From contig JAILFJ010000034.1 of NCBI GenBank assembly GCA_024697625.1, positions 1 through 64,000 on the forward strand: a stretch of DNA of 64,000 bases, read 5' to 3'. This DNA comes from Oscillospiraceae bacterium. Lineage in GTDB: Bacteria > Bacillota > Clostridia > Oscillospirales > Oscillospiraceae. The position numbers and the translations under genes are program-made. The notes beneath the pieces are model-generated. The model was given only the letters and a program-made list of their open reading frames with translations, was not told where the DNA came from and searched no databases. This document shows positions 7,613-18,151 of this stretch, in pieces; within the stretch, counting starts at the first letter, position 1, and each line of letters begins with the position of its first letter.

Positions 7613-10600
7613 ATGACAGCAGCTTCATCAGTTCCTCCGGTGTGAGGGACATGATGGACTCGCGACTGCCTTCCAGGATGGCCTCCGCCAGGTCCTTCTT
7701 CAGGTCCTGAAGCTCCTGGATGCGTTCTTCAATGGTGTCTTTCAGGATGAGTTTGTAGACCGTCACCTGTTTTGTCTGGCCGATGCGGTGGGCGCGGTCC
7801 GTAGCCTGGTTCTGAACTGCCAGGTTCCACCACGGGTCATAGTGAATCACCACATCTGCCCCGGTCAGGTTCAGACCCGTGCCGCCGGCCTTCAGCGAGA
7901 TGAGAAAAAGCGGAACGTCACCCTCGTTGAACTCCCGGACCATGGAGATCCTTTTTTCCTTCGGTGTGGCACCTGTGATCTTGAAATACGGGATTTTCCT
8001 TGCCTGCAGATCCTCTTCCAGCAGCTCCAGCATACTGACAAACTGGGAGAAGACCAGCATCCGGTGTCCGCCCTCCATGGCGCTTTCGATGAGCTCCAGG
8101 CAGGCCTCGCGTTTGGCGCTCTCGCCCTTGTAATTCTCAAAAAGCAGGGACGGATCGCAGCAGATCTGACGGATGCGCATGAGCTCGGCGAACATTTTGA
8201 TCTTTTCCTCGCCCTGCAGCTCTTCCTTCTTCAGCATGCCCTTCATGCGGACCACCTGGGCATCATAGAGCTTCTGCTGTTCGCCGCTGATTCTGGCGTA
8301 GCGGCACTCCTCCAGCTTCTCCGGAAGATCCTTCAGGACGTCCGTCTTTTTCCGGCGCAGAATGAAGGGCGCGGTCATGGCTTTCAGCTTCTCCGTTGCC
8401 TCCGGGTCGTGCTGTTTCGTGATGGGCAGTTCGTAACGCTTCTCGAACTCGCTGCGACCGTACAGGAAGCCTGGCATCAGATAGTCAAAGATGCTCCAGA
8501 GCTCCGCAAGGCGGTTCTCAATGGGAGTGCCGGTAAGGGCAAAGCGATGCTTCGCCCGGATCAGCCGCGCAGATTTGGACGCCGCGGCGCTGGCGTTCTT
8601 GATATACTGGGCTTCATCCAGCACGCAGTTTTGAAATTCCAGCTTTTCATACAGGACAATGTCCCGCTTCAGAAGGTCGTAGGAGGTGATAAAGACATCC
8701 GCTGCATCCGGAGAAGCGAGCAGTTTTTTGCGGACGCCCTGCGTGCCTGCAATGACGGTGCTGCGAAGCTCCGGGGCGAAGCGCCGGATCTCCTCCTGCC
8801 AGTTGTAGAGCAGGGACGCGGGGCATACCACGAGAGAGGGCAAAGGGAATTCACCGGAAAGACGGTCGCTTTCAAACAGAGCGATCATCTGGACGGTCTT
8901 TCCAAGGCCCATCTCGTCCGCAAGAATGCCGCCAAAGCCCGCACCCTGCAAGGTGCGCAGCCATTTGTATCCGTAGACCTGATAGGATCGCAGAACACCG
9001 TCCAGCACGGCAGGAACCTCATATTCCGCTTCCTGGACGGTTTTGAAGTTTCGGATCAGCGCACGGTAGGTCCGGTCTCGGCTGGCGACGAGCTCCTCGT
9101 GGCCCTCCAGCATCTTGTTCAGATAGAGGGCGCGGTAGATCGGGATCTGTGTTTTTCCGTGCAGAAGCTCTTTCGGGCTGAGCTCCATCTGACGAAGGAA
9201 TTCGTCCAGCTCCCGAAAGCGCTCATTTTCGGTCAGGTCGACAAAATCGCCGCTCTTCAGCCGGTAATAGCGCTTCTTTTTCGTGTAACTGTCATAGACG
9301 GACAGCAGTTCCTTCAGGCTGATGTCCTTTGACAGCACCGTGATATTCAGAAGGTCGGATTCTACGGAAATGCCGACCTGAACCTTTGGCTGCGGGATGA
9401 CGCGTTGGGAAAGGAAGGCGCTGCTGCCGTTTACCGTGCCGTAGAATTCCAGAGATGGGATCCCGGCGGTCAGGAAGTCATAGAGTTCATCGTCGCTCAC
9501 CTGCCGGACATAGGCTTTTTGGTTTTTATCCCATTCAGGGAACCAGCGTCCCACCTCGTCCAGAACACGCTGCTCCTGGTCCTTGTCCCGATAGGCGGCG
9601 ATCCGGCTGTTGAGGGAGGTGGGATTGAGCTCATGCTCTTTCCCCTCATAGGCTGCCTTGGTCCGGAGACTGAGCAGGTTGTCCTCCAGGTCCAGCCAGA
9701 AGCTGAACTGCGCTTCCGGGGGTAGAAAGGGTGTGGCTTCGTCCCGGCAGTTGTCGACGAACTCCACAAAGGGATTCTCCAGCAGACCCGGGATGATCCT
9801 GTAGTAGAACTCTCGGAAGTGCTCCGTTCCGACCTGAAAGCGGAAGTAGCCGGAACTGTCTGCCACCTCGAGGAAGGGATCCAGCACATGCTTTTCTGCC
9901 TTTGATATCCGTGACAGGCCCGAAGTGTTGAGCACATACCTGGAGGAATTTCCGGAGATCAGAACAGGGACAAAACCGGAGACCACGATCCCCATAAAGC
10001 TGCCTCTGGCATCTGTAAGGCGATCCGCGGTGAGGACAAAACGGATATCTATGTGCCCTACGGTCACGAGCTCGTCCTTGATCTTGTTGGTTTTGTCCAG
10101 CAACTCGCACTTCCCGCCCTCGTACATGTCATAGAAGGTATCCAGACGGGTCCCGGTGAGGGGCAGCTGATAGGTGCCTGCATAGGACTGGGAGCGGTGC
10201 CGCTGAATGAACTCGTAAAGTCTCCTGTCCGAAGAGACGAAATCCTGATCTTTGAAGTTCAGAACGTCTTTCTTGCCCAGGACATATTCCTTTTCCTTCT
10301 GGACCGCGTCGATCAGCTGATAGCAGTCTTTCAGGATGTACTTGCGGTTCCCGCAGGAACCGATCTTGAAGGAGAGCATGGGCTCTCCGTTTTCCACAAC
10401 GATCCGCGGCAGAAGCTCCACGGTCTCCTTCTTCTGCGGAGGGACTTCCACGCTGCGGACCTCTTTCCGGCTCTCCTCTTCCCGGGCCTTCTGGATCCGG
10501 CGGAAGAAGGACATGGCGCGGTCGTCGGTAACCTTCGCCCGCGACTCCTGCTCCGCCCGATCCCAGACCCGGCTGATGCTGACCAGGGCGTACTCATCCA

Positions 10601-11405
10601 GAGGTTCATCGGGGGTGCGATCGTCCTCTTCCTGGTAGAAGCCGATACTGTAACGTCCTTCTTTCTGACGCGAGCTCTCATGGACCGTGAGACTGGTCTG
10701 TTCCATGAGGCCCCAGACCAAAGCGGCTTCCACATCATCGTCAAAATACTGCTTGAAGCGGATCCGCTTGCTCCCGTCTCGTGCGGTCTCAAGAACCAGT
10801 TCATTCGCGAACCGGGCTTTGTCGTTTGCGATCTGTTTCATGCGGTAGATTGCGTAGGGCGTTGTCGTGTAGGAGCTCAGAGCTTTCTCCATGTCAAAGA
10901 GAACAGGACCGGAATCGCCGCGACCGGGAAAAGCCTCCATGACGGGGACCGGGTCCAGGCCGATGCGTTTGGCATCCTCCACGCGGGAGCGACGCTGGGC
11001 TGCGATGGACTCCTTCTCCTTGCGGCGTCGGTACTCGTACTCATCTTCCCATACTTCCCACGGACCGTGCTGCTCCTCCCAGAGAAGAAAAGCCGCTGCC
11101 ATATGGACGCAACGTCTCTTTCGGCAGCTGCATTCCAGACGCATCCGGCTCCAGTCATCGTTCAGATTCCTCGGCTCCTGGCCCCAGAAGATGACGGTAA
11201 CTTTCGGCTTCGTGTCAGTAAACTCGAAAGTATTCCTCCAGCCAAAAGAGACTCTTGCGCGCAAAAGGCTTTTATCGTTCTCAGCCTGGGAAATCAGTTC
11301 CGGCGAAAAAAGCGGCCTCCAGTCACAGGTTTTGTGCAGCATATCGCTCGGGTGTCTGTCGGCCGATTTATCTTTTGGCGCAGAAGGTACGGTTTTTCGC
11401 ATCAT
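7611..11405 (-). CDS. SWIM zinc finger / SNF2-family DEAD/DEAH helicase
   Basis: CSCRKRRCVH SWIM motif; GGILADEMGLGKTVQ, DEAQ, LTGTPIENRL, ...QATDRAHRIGQTKQVTVYKL. Confidence 0.93.
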   Translation of the reverse strand: MMRKTVPSAPKDKSADRHPSDMLHKTCDWRPLFSPELISQAENDKSLLRARVSFGWRNTFEFTDTKPKVTVIFWGQEPRNLNDDWSRMRLECSCRKRRCVHMAAAFLLWEEQHGPWEVWEDEYEYRRRKEKESIAAQRRSRVEDAKRIGLDPVPVMEAFPGRGDSGPVLFDMEKALSSYTTTPYAIYRMKQIANDKARFANELVLETARDGSKRIRFKQYFDDDVEAALVWGLMEQTSLTVHESSRQKEGRYSIGFYQEEDDRTPDEPLDEYALVSISRVWDRAEQESRAKVTDDRAMSFFRRIQKAREEESRKEVRSVEVPPQKKETVELLPRIVVENGEPMLSFKIGSCGNRKYILKDCYQLIDAVQKEKEYVLGKKDVLNFKDQDFVSSDRRLYEFIQRHRSQSYAGTYQLPLTGTRLDTFYDMYEGGKCELLDKTNKIKDELVTVGHIDIRFVLTADRLTDARGSFMGIVVSGFVPVLISGNSSRYVLNTSGLSRISKAEKHVLDPFLEVADSSGYFRFQVGTEHFREFYYRIIPGLLENPFVEFVDNCRDEATPFLPPEAQFSFWLDLEDNLLSLRTKAAYEGKEHELNPTSLNSRIAAYRDKDQEQRVLDEVGRWFPEWDKNQKAYVRQVSDDELYDFLTAGIPSLEFYGTVNGSSAFLSQRVIPQPKVQVGISVESDLLNITVLSKDISLKELLSVYDSYTKKKRYYRLKSGDFVDLTENERFRELDEFLRQMELSPKELLHGKTQIPIYRALYLNKMLEGHEELVASRDRTYRALIRNFKTVQEAEYEVPAVLDGVLRSYQVYGYKWLRTLQGAGFGGILADEMGLGKTVQMIALFESDRLSGEFPLPSLVVCPASLLYNWQEEIRRFAPELRSTVIAGTQGVRKKLLASPDAADVFITSYDLLKRDIVLYEKLEFQNCVLDEAQYIKNASAAASKSARLIRAKHRFALTGTPIENRLAELWSIFDYLMPGFLYGRSEFEKRYELPITKQHDPEATEKLKAMTAPFILRRKKTDVLKDLPEKLEECRYARISGEQQKLYDAQVVRMKGMLKKEELQGEEKIKMFAELMRIRQICCDPSLLFENYKGESAKREACLELIESAMEGGHRMLVFSQFVSMLELLEEDLQARKIPYFKITGATPKEKRISMVREFNEGDVPLFLISLKAGGTGLNLTGADVVIHYDPWWNLAVQNQATDRAHRIGQTKQVTVYKLILKDTIEERIQELQDLKKDLAEAILEGSRESIMSLTPEELMKLLS

Positions 11406-11445
11406 TACCTCCGGTATTTATCGGTATTGATACAGTATTGTGCGA

Positions 11446-12549
11446 TCAGGGAGCAGACTCTGAGCCGTCCTCGGAAACGCAGTCTCTGGCATGTTCCGCT
11501 GCATGTGCCTTCGCGTTACGGCCGAAGATAGAGAGCACAATGCCGAAGATGATGAGAGCGGCGACAAGACAGACAATGCGAAGACGACCGGTACAGGCGA
11601 TCAGGATGGCAAAGAGACCCAGAATGGCGGAGAGACCGCACAGCACTGCCACGACCTGCTTCTGGCTCAGACCGAGATCGAGAAGCCGATGGTGGATATG
11701 ACCCCGGTCAGGGTGAAACGGGCTCTGACCGTGGAGAATACGCCGCAGAAAAGCAAAGACGGTGTCAATCAGAGGAAAAGCCAGGGAAAGCATCGCGATG
11801 ATGGCGTGATACTTGAAAAGACCCATCGTCGAGACTACCGCAAGCACAAATCCGAGAAACTGGGAGCCGGTGTCGCCCATAAAGATCTTTGCAGGGTTGC
11901 GGTTATAGGGGATAAACCCAATGCAGGAACCGGAGAGACAGGCCAGAATCAGCGGAACGCCTGCGGAGAGATAGGTCATCGGCAGAATGAGAGACACTGC
12001 CAGGAGAGAGAGCGAACTGATTGTCGAAACACCGGCAGCAAGTCCGTCCAGCCCATCGATCAGGTTTACCGCATTGGTACACATGACGATCCACAGAAAG
12101 GTCAGCGGAACGGAGAGAAAGCCGATCTCGACAGGAGTCCGTACGCCGCCTACGTAGAGGGAGAGCGTGTCAAAGACCACACCGCAGCGGATGACGGTAT
12201 ATGCGGCCAGAAACTGACCGCCCAGCTTGAGCCACGGACTGAGGCAGATGACATCGTCCAGGATCCCCATCGCGACAATGATTGTAGCGCCAAGCAGCAG
12301 GCCCATCACCTGCTTGTTGGGTGTGACAAAAAGAATCACGGACAGGACAAAACCAATATAAATGGCGAGACCGCCCATGCGCGGAATGGGATGATCATGG
12401 ATACGGCGCCCATCCTTTGGAATGTCCATTGCGTCAAGACGCTCCGCGAGCGTCTTGACATGGGGAGTAACGAAGTAGGCGATCAGTGCGGCGACAATGG
12501 CGCAGACACCGATTTTCCAGAGCGGCAGTTCAACAGAGACGGCAGACAT
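11446..12549 (-). CDS. MraY/WecA-like UDP-sugar undecaprenyl-phosphate sugar-1-phosphate transferase
   Basis: MGGLAIYIGFVL, NLIDGLDGLAAG, FMGDTGSQFLGF, HPDRGHIHHRLLDLG. Start at ATG 12549 overlapping the trpS stop (TGATG). Confidence 0.9.
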   Translation of the reverse strand: MSAVSVELPLWKIGVCAIVAALIAYFVTPHVKTLAERLDAMDIPKDGRRIHDHPIPRMGGLAIYIGFVLSVILFVTPNKQVMGLLLGATIIVAMGILDDVICLSPWLKLGGQFLAAYTVIRCGVVFDTLSLYVGGVRTPVEIGFLSVPLTFLWIVMCTNAVNLIDGLDGLAAGVSTISSLSLLAVSLILPMTYLSAGVPLILACLSGSCIGFIPYNRNPAKIFMGDTGSQFLGFVLAVVSTMGLFKYHAIIAMLSLAFPLIDTVFAFLRRILHGQSPFHPDRGHIHHRLLDLGLSQKQVVAVLCGLSAILGLFAILIACTGRLRIVCLVAALIIFGIVLSIFGRNAKAHAAEHARDCVSEDGSESAP

Positions 12550-13568
12550 CAGAAAGGCTTCTCCACAAAGCCGACACGTTTGTAGACCTTCCTGAGGGTT
12601 CTGCGTGCTGTGGCAGAGGCGCGCTGTGCTCCTTCGGTATATACGCTGTGCAGATACTCCTTGTCCGCAATCATCCGGGCGCTCTCTTCCCTCACAGGGC
12701 GAAGACACTCAACGACTGCATCACCGACAGCGGGCTTGAAGGCGCCGTAACCCTTTCCTTCAAAATCACGCTCGATCTGCTCAAAGGACAGGTTTGTCAC
12801 GGAGGAATAGATGCTCATGAGATTCGAGACGCCGGGTTTGTTCTCCGGGTCATAGTGGATACAGTTATCGGTGTCGGAATCCGTGACCGCGCGTTTGAAC
12901 TTGCGTGCAATCTCTTCGGGGGGGTCCATGATGAAGACGCAGCCCTGCGGGTCAGACTTGGACATCTTGGAGGTGGGTACGGAGAGGCTCATGATCCGCG
13001 CACCCACCTTCGGAATGTAGGGTTCGGGGACCGTGAAAGTAGGGCCGTATATGTTGTTGAAGCGGATGGCGATATCCCGCGTAAGCTCACAGTGCTGTTT
13101 CTGGTCCTGTCCGACCGGGACAAAATCAGCCTGATACAGAAGAATATCTGCAGCCATGAGAGAGGGGTATGTGAAGAGACCGCCGTTGATGTTTTCTGCG
13201 TTCTTTGCACTCTTGTCCTTGAACTGGGTCATGCGGCTGAGCTCCCCGAACATGGTGTAGCAGTTCAGAATCCAGCCGAGCTCGGCATGCTCATGCACGT
13301 GGCTCTGGATAAAAAGTGTGTTCTTTTCCGGGTCCAGACCGCAGGCAATGTACTGAGCCAGCTGAGAGATCGAACGCCGCCGGAGATCGGCGGGGGTCTG
13401 GCGGACCGTGATACTGTGGAGGTCGGCCATGAAGTAATAGCAGTCAAACTGCTCAGCCAGCTCCGCCCAGTTCTTTACTGCACCGAGATAGTTTCCAAGA
13501 TGCAGGTCTCCGGACGGCTGGATGCCGGAGAGCATGACTTTTTTCTTCAGTTGTGTCTGTTGATCCAT
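12549..13568 (-). CDS. trpS: Tryptophanyl-tRNA synthetase
   Basis: LSGIQPSGDLHLGNYLGAVKNW, PVGQDQKQHCELTRDIA, MSKSDP. Confidence 0.95.
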   Translation of the reverse strand: MDQQTQLKKKVMLSGIQPSGDLHLGNYLGAVKNWAELAEQFDCYYFMADLHSITVRQTPADLRRRSISQLAQYIACGLDPEKNTLFIQSHVHEHAELGWILNCYTMFGELSRMTQFKDKSAKNAENINGGLFTYPSLMAADILLYQADFVPVGQDQKQHCELTRDIAIRFNNIYGPTFTVPEPYIPKVGARIMSLSVPTSKMSKSDPQGCVFIMDPPEEIARKFKRAVTDSDTDNCIHYDPENKPGVSNLMSIYSSVTNLSFEQIERDFEGKGYGAFKPAVGDAVVECLRPVREESARMIADKEYLHSVYTEGAQRASATARRTLRKVYKRVGFVEKPF

Positions 13569-13757
13569 GAAAGATTAATCTCCGTTTCCGGTTTTTGAAA
13601 ACAGTTCTGGGATGATGCGCAGTTCCTGCAGAACTGCCGCAGCGGTGATGGCAGGAAACTGTAACTTATGTATTCTAACAGAATAACTTGTACTTGACAA
13701 CATAAAAAATGAAAATTATTATATATGTGTTTCAAAACAGACAGGAGGAAACGACTT

Positions 13758-15245
13758 ATGCCGGAAAGACCGAGCCAGGAATGGTTTGATGAGATGGAAA
13801 AGAGAATTCCGAAGGACGGAGTGCGGACACGTTTTGCCCCGTCTCCCACCGGATATATGCATGTCGGCAATCTCAGGACCGCCCTTTATACGTGGCTGAT
13901 TGCGCGCCATGCGGACGGCACGTTCATTCTGCGGATTGAGGACACGGATCAGGGCCGTCTGGTGGAGGGCGCTGTGGACGTGATCTACAAGACGATGAAG
14001 GAGTGCGGACTGGATCACGATGAAGGTCCGGATGTTGGAGGGCCGGTCGGACCTTATATTCAGACAGAGCGCAGGCCTCTCTACGGGAAGTACGCCGAGC
14101 TCCTGGTTTCACGCGGCCACGCCTACCGCTGCTTCTGCGAGAAGACGGAGAGCGAGGAGGACAGCGGCGATTTCAGCCGCGGTGACGATCCGTGCCGCAG
14201 CCTGGACCCGCAGGAAGCCGACCGCCGGGCCGAAGCGGGCGAGCCTTATGTAATCCGCCAGCGTATCCCCCATGAAGGGGAAACCGTCTTCCATGATGAG
14301 ATTTTCGGTGATATCCGGGTCGAGAACAGCAGTCTGGACGACCAGGTGCTGATGAAGCGGGACGGCCTCCCGACATATAACTTTGCCAATGTCATCGACG
14401 ACCATCTGATGGGGATCACGCACGTGGTCCGCGGCAGCGAGTATCTCTCCTCGGCTCCGAAATACAACCTGCTCTACGAGGGCTTCGGGTGGAAAGTCCC
14501 GAAGTATGTGCACTGCTCACCGGTTATGAGGGATCAGCACAGCAAGATGTCCAAACGCCGTGGCGATCCGTCCTACGAGGACCTGATTGCGCAGGGTTAT
14601 CTGACAGAGGCTGTGATCAATTATGTCGCCCTCCTCGGGTGGAGCCCCGGAGGAGAACAGGAGATCTTCAGCCTGAACGAACTGAAAGAGATATTTGAGG
14701 TTTCGGGAATCTCCAGGTCGCCGGCGATTTTCGATATTGAGAAGCTGCGCTATTTTAATGCTGCCTATATTCGCGCGATGGCTCCGGAAGCCTTTGCACG
14801 GGTGGCGGAGCCCTATATCCGCCAGGCAGTGAAGAATGAGGCATATGATGCCGCCGCCATCGCAGCTTTGCTGCAGCAGCGGACCGAGGTCCTCACCGAT
14901 ATTCCGGAAAAGCTGGACTTTTTCGACGTGCTGCCGGAGTATGACGTGGAACTCTTCGTGCATAAGAAGTCCAAATCCGACCTCGAGAGCTCCCGGCTGA
15001 TCCTGAGTGAGATTCTTCCGAGCTTTGAGTCGCTGCCCGAGTGGACAGACGAAACGATTCTTACTGCGATGACGGAGCTTGCAGAAAGGCGGGGGGAGAA
15101 AAACGCCAGAGTCATGTGGCCGGTGCGTATCGCTGCAGCCGGGAAAGCCGTTACTCCGGGAGGCGCGGTTGAGATCTGCAGGATCCTGGGAAGAGAGGAG
15201 ACCCTGCGTAGACTGAGGCTGGCACTGGATAAACTGAACGGATAA
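13758..15245 (+). CDS. gltX: Glutamyl-tRNA synthetase
   Basis: TRFAPSPTGYMHVGNLRTALY; SKRRGD (KMSKR-like). AGGAGG SD before ATG 13758. Confidence 0.95.
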   Translation: MPERPSQEWFDEMEKRIPKDGVRTRFAPSPTGYMHVGNLRTALYTWLIARHADGTFILRIEDTDQGRLVEGAVDVIYKTMKECGLDHDEGPDVGGPVGPYIQTERRPLYGKYAELLVSRGHAYRCFCEKTESEEDSGDFSRGDDPCRSLDPQEADRRAEAGEPYVIRQRIPHEGETVFHDEIFGDIRVENSSLDDQVLMKRDGLPTYNFANVIDDHLMGITHVVRGSEYLSSAPKYNLLYEGFGWKVPKYVHCSPVMRDQHSKMSKRRGDPSYEDLIAQGYLTEAVINYVALLGWSPGGEQEIFSLNELKEIFEVSGISRSPAIFDIEKLRYFNAAYIRAMAPEAFARVAEPYIRQAVKNEAYDAAAIAALLQQRTEVLTDIPEKLDFFDVLPEYDVELFVHKKSKSDLESSRLILSEILPSFESLPEWTDETILTAMTELAERRGEKNARVMWPVRIAAAGKAVTPGGAVEICRILGREETLRRLRLALDKLNG

Positions 15246-16039
15246 TGTCGGGCAGGTTTACAAGAACAGAGATGCTGTATGGCCCTGCTGCAATGGAGCG
15301 GCTGAGCCGTGCACGTGTCACGGTCTTCGGACTCGGCGGTGTTGGGGGATATGCGGTGGAAGCTCTGGCCAGATCCGGCGTCGGAGCTCTGGACCTCATA
15401 GACAGCGACACGGTCAGCCTTACAAACCTGAACCGACAGATTCTGGCAACGGAAGCAAACCTGGGCCGGTTGAAGACCGAAGCTGCGAAGGAGAGGATCC
15501 TGAGCATCAACCCGGAGTGCAGGATCCGCTGTTTTCCGCTGTTTTATCTTCCGGAGACTTCTGACAGATATGACTTCGACGGCTGCCAATATGTGATCGA
15601 TGCCGTGGACACGGTAACCGCCAAACTGCTGATCGCAGCGATGGCACAGAAAATGGGAATTCCGATGATCTCTGTTATGGGGACGGGGAACCGAACGGAT
15701 CCGACGAAGCTTCGGATTGGAGATCTCAGAGAGACGAGGGGTTGCCCGCTGGCGCGGATCATGAGGAAGGAATGCCTGAGAAGGGGCATCGAAAGGCTGC
15801 AGGTTGTCTGGTCCACGGAACTGCCGGTCAGACCGCTGGATGGTGGGCAGGAGAGAGATTCGCTGACCGATGAGTGGGCAGATGCCCCGGACCGTGTGAG
15901 GCTCCCCGGGCGGCGTTCTGTGCCGGGATCTACGGCCTTTGTACCGGCCGTTGCCGGCATGATGGCGGCTTCCGAGGCGGTCAGGGTTCTCTCCGGACGG
16001 ATTTCGGATGAAAAGAATCGTCCTGCGCCTGAAAAATAA
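15245..16039 (+). CDS. ThiF/E1-like tRNA threonylcarbamoyladenosine dehydratase
   Basis: VFGLGGVGGYAVEALARSGVGALDLIDSDTVSLTNLNRQ. Confidence 0.88.
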   Translation: MSGRFTRTEMLYGPAAMERLSRARVTVFGLGGVGGYAVEALARSGVGALDLIDSDTVSLTNLNRQILATEANLGRLKTEAAKERILSINPECRIRCFPLFYLPETSDRYDFDGCQYVIDAVDTVTAKLLIAAMAQKMGIPMISVMGTGNRTDPTKLRIGDLRETRGCPLARIMRKECLRRGIERLQVVWSTELPVRPLDGGQERDSLTDEWADAPDRVRLPGRRSVPGSTAFVPAVAGMMAASEAVRVLSGRISDEKNRPAPEK

Positions 16040-16062
16040 CAGATGAAAACGAAAAGAAATCG

Positions 16063-16091
16063 TTGACATCGCGAAGGAAAAATGCTATAGT
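16063..16091 (+). promoter_or_regulatory. Sigma-A-type promoter for rplU
   Basis: TTGACA 16063-16068, 17-nt spacer, TATAGT 16086-16091. Confidence 0.8.
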
Positions 16092-16096
16092 ACCAG

Positions 16097-16184
16097 CGCC
16101 GCATTGAAGGGGCATCAAAGAGAGCGTGGTGGATGCACCGCTCCGCCTCCGAGAGCGAGTCCTGAAAAGAGGGAGGATATTTCG
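16097..16184 (+). ncRNA. Candidate ribosomal protein L21 leader
   Basis: About 85-nt structured-looking leader between promoter and rplU start; position and composition match Firmicutes L21 leaders, no covariance check possible. Confidence 0.45.
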
Positions 16185-16499
16185 ATGAAGTATGCAGTTA
16201 TTGTGACCGGTGGAAAGCAGTACCGTGTCGCAGAGGGCGATGTGATTTATGTCGAGAAGCTCAACGCAGAAGCCGGCGAGACCGTGACTTTCGACCGTGT
16301 TCTGTGTGTTGCCGAGGACGGAAACGTCACAGTCGGTACACCGGTTGTGGAAGGCGCCGCCGTTACCGCCAAGGTTGAGAAGACCGGCAAGTCCGCAAAG
16401 GTTCGCGTCTACAAGATGAAGCCGAAAAAGGGCTACCGTCGGACGCAGGGCCACAGACAGCCCTATACCAGGCTGACTGTTGAGGCCATCCGCGCCTGA
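16185..16499 (+). CDS. rplU: 50S ribosomal protein L21
   Basis: [26 protein letters not shown]...[16 protein letters not shown]. Confidence 0.96.
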   Translation: MKYAVIVTGGKQYRVAEGDVIYVEKLNAEAGETVTFDRVLCVAEDGNVTVGTPVVEGAAVTAKVEKTGKSAKVRVYKMKPKKGYRRTQGHRQPYTRLTVEAIRA

Positions 16500-16538
16500 G
16501 AGACAGACTTACAGAGTACAGAGTGGAGGTGTAATCAC

Positions 16539-16802
16539 ATGGCTCATAAGAAAGGTATGGGTTCTACCAAGAACGGCCGCGACAGTGCGTCGAAGCGCCT
16601 TGGCGCCAAGCGTGCAGACGGTCAGTACGTTCTCGCTGGGAATATTCTGGTTCGCCAGCGCGGCACGAAGATTCATCCCGGCACCAATGTCGGAAAGGGG
16701 AAGGATGATACTCTCTTCGCCCTTGTCGACGGTACCGTGAGGTTTGAACGTCTGGGCAAAGACCGTAAAAAGGTTTCCGTTTACGGAGAACTTGCTCAGT
16801 AA
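16539..16802 (+). CDS. rpmA: 50S ribosomal protein L27
   Basis: [48 protein letters not shown]. Confidence 0.97.
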   Translation: MAHKKGMGSTKNGRDSASKRLGAKRADGQYVLAGNILVRQRGTKIHPGTNVGKGKDDTLFALVDGTVRFERLGKDRKKVSVYGELAQ

Positions 16803-16869
16803 TTTGACTGAGACTGACTGAAACCAGGCCGGACGCATGTCCGGCTTTTTCATTAGGAGGTGAGCACGG

Positions 16870-18150
16870 ATGCCCTCTTTTGTTGATAAGGCCAGGATTC
16901 GCCTGCATGCCGGAAAAGGCGGCGACGGTGCTGTTGCTTTTCACAGGGAGAAGTATGTTGCGGCGGGCGGACCGGACGGAGGAGATGGCGGCCGGGGCGG
17001 CAGCATTGTCTTTGTTCCGGACGACAGCATGACCACTTTGATGGATTTCCGTTATAAAAGAAAATACATCGCTCCCGACGGCGGAGACGGACAGGGAAAG
17101 CGCTGTGCCGGAAAGGACGGGGAGACGCTCTACGTCAGGGTTCCGAGGGGCACCCTGATTCGTGACACGGCATCCGGTGCGGTGATGCACGATATGTCCG
17201 ACGGACAGAACTTTACAGCCGCAAAGGGTGGCCGGGGCGGCTGGGGAAACATGCATTTTGCGACCCCGACAAGGCAGGTACCGCGTTTTGCAAAACCGGG
17301 GCTCCCGGGCGAAGAAAGAGACATCACCCTGGAGCTGAAGCTTCTGGCGGATGTGGGACTGGTGGGCTTCCCGAATGTCGGCAAATCCACGATCCTCTCC
17401 GTAGTGAGCAAGGCGCATCCCAAAATTGCGAACTATCACTTTACGACGCTCTACCCGAATCTGGGTGTCGTCTGGGTCAGTGAAGGCAGCAGCTTTGTGC
17501 TGGCAGATATCCCCGGGATTATTGAAGGTGCCTCGGAAGGCGCCGGGCTGGGCCATGATTTTCTGCGGCATGTGGAACGCTGCAGACTGCTGGTCCATGT
17601 GGTGGATGCCTCCGGCTCTGAGGGCCGAGATCCGGTGGATGATTATCGTATTATCAATGCCGAGCTTCAGGAGTACGAGCCGATTCTGGCTCAGCGGCCG
17701 CAGATTGTGGTTGCCAATAAGTGCGACATGCTCGGAGACGACAGAGAGAGGCTGGAACGGCTTCGCGAGACGGTTGAGGCGGCCGGGTACCCTTTCCTGG
17801 AGCTCAGTGCCGTCACGCATCAGGGTACGGCTGAGCTTGTGCAGATGTGTGCGGAGAAACTTTCTGATCTCCCGCCTGTCGCACCCTTTGAAGCGGATTA
17901 TGTTGCACCGGAGGTCAGCCCGGAGGGAGCGGAGCAGGTAACGATCCGGCATGAGGACGGTCTCTGGCAGCTGGAGGGCGACTGGCTGAGACGGGTTGCC
18001 GCCAGCGTGAATTTCTCGGATTACGAGAGCAGGATGTTCTTTGACCGAACCTTGCGCCGGGCCGGAATATTTGACAGGTTGGAAGCGATGGGGATTCAGG
18101 ACGGAGAGACGGTCTGCATCTATGATCTGATGTTTGATTACAGGTACTGA
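16870..18150 (+). CDS. obgE: Obg-family GTPase
   Basis: Gly-rich Obg fold; VGFPNVGKSTILSVVS; ADIPGIIEGASEGAGLGHDFLRH; C-terminal OCT domain. Confidence 0.96.
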   Translation: MPSFVDKARIRLHAGKGGDGAVAFHREKYVAAGGPDGGDGGRGGSIVFVPDDSMTTLMDFRYKRKYIAPDGGDGQGKRCAGKDGETLYVRVPRGTLIRDTASGAVMHDMSDGQNFTAAKGGRGGWGNMHFATPTRQVPRFAKPGLPGEERDITLELKLLADVGLVGFPNVGKSTILSVVSKAHPKIANYHFTTLYPNLGVVWVSEGSSFVLADIPGIIEGASEGAGLGHDFLRHVERCRLLVHVVDASGSEGRDPVDDYRIINAELQEYEPILAQRPQIVVANKCDMLGDDRERLERLRETVEAAGYPFLELSAVTHQGTAELVQMCAEKLSDLPPVAPFEADYVAPEVSPEGAEQVTIRHEDGLWQLEGDWLRRVAASVNFSDYESRMFFDRTLRRAGIFDRLEAMGIQDGETVCIYDLMFDYRY

Positions 18151-18151
18151 G

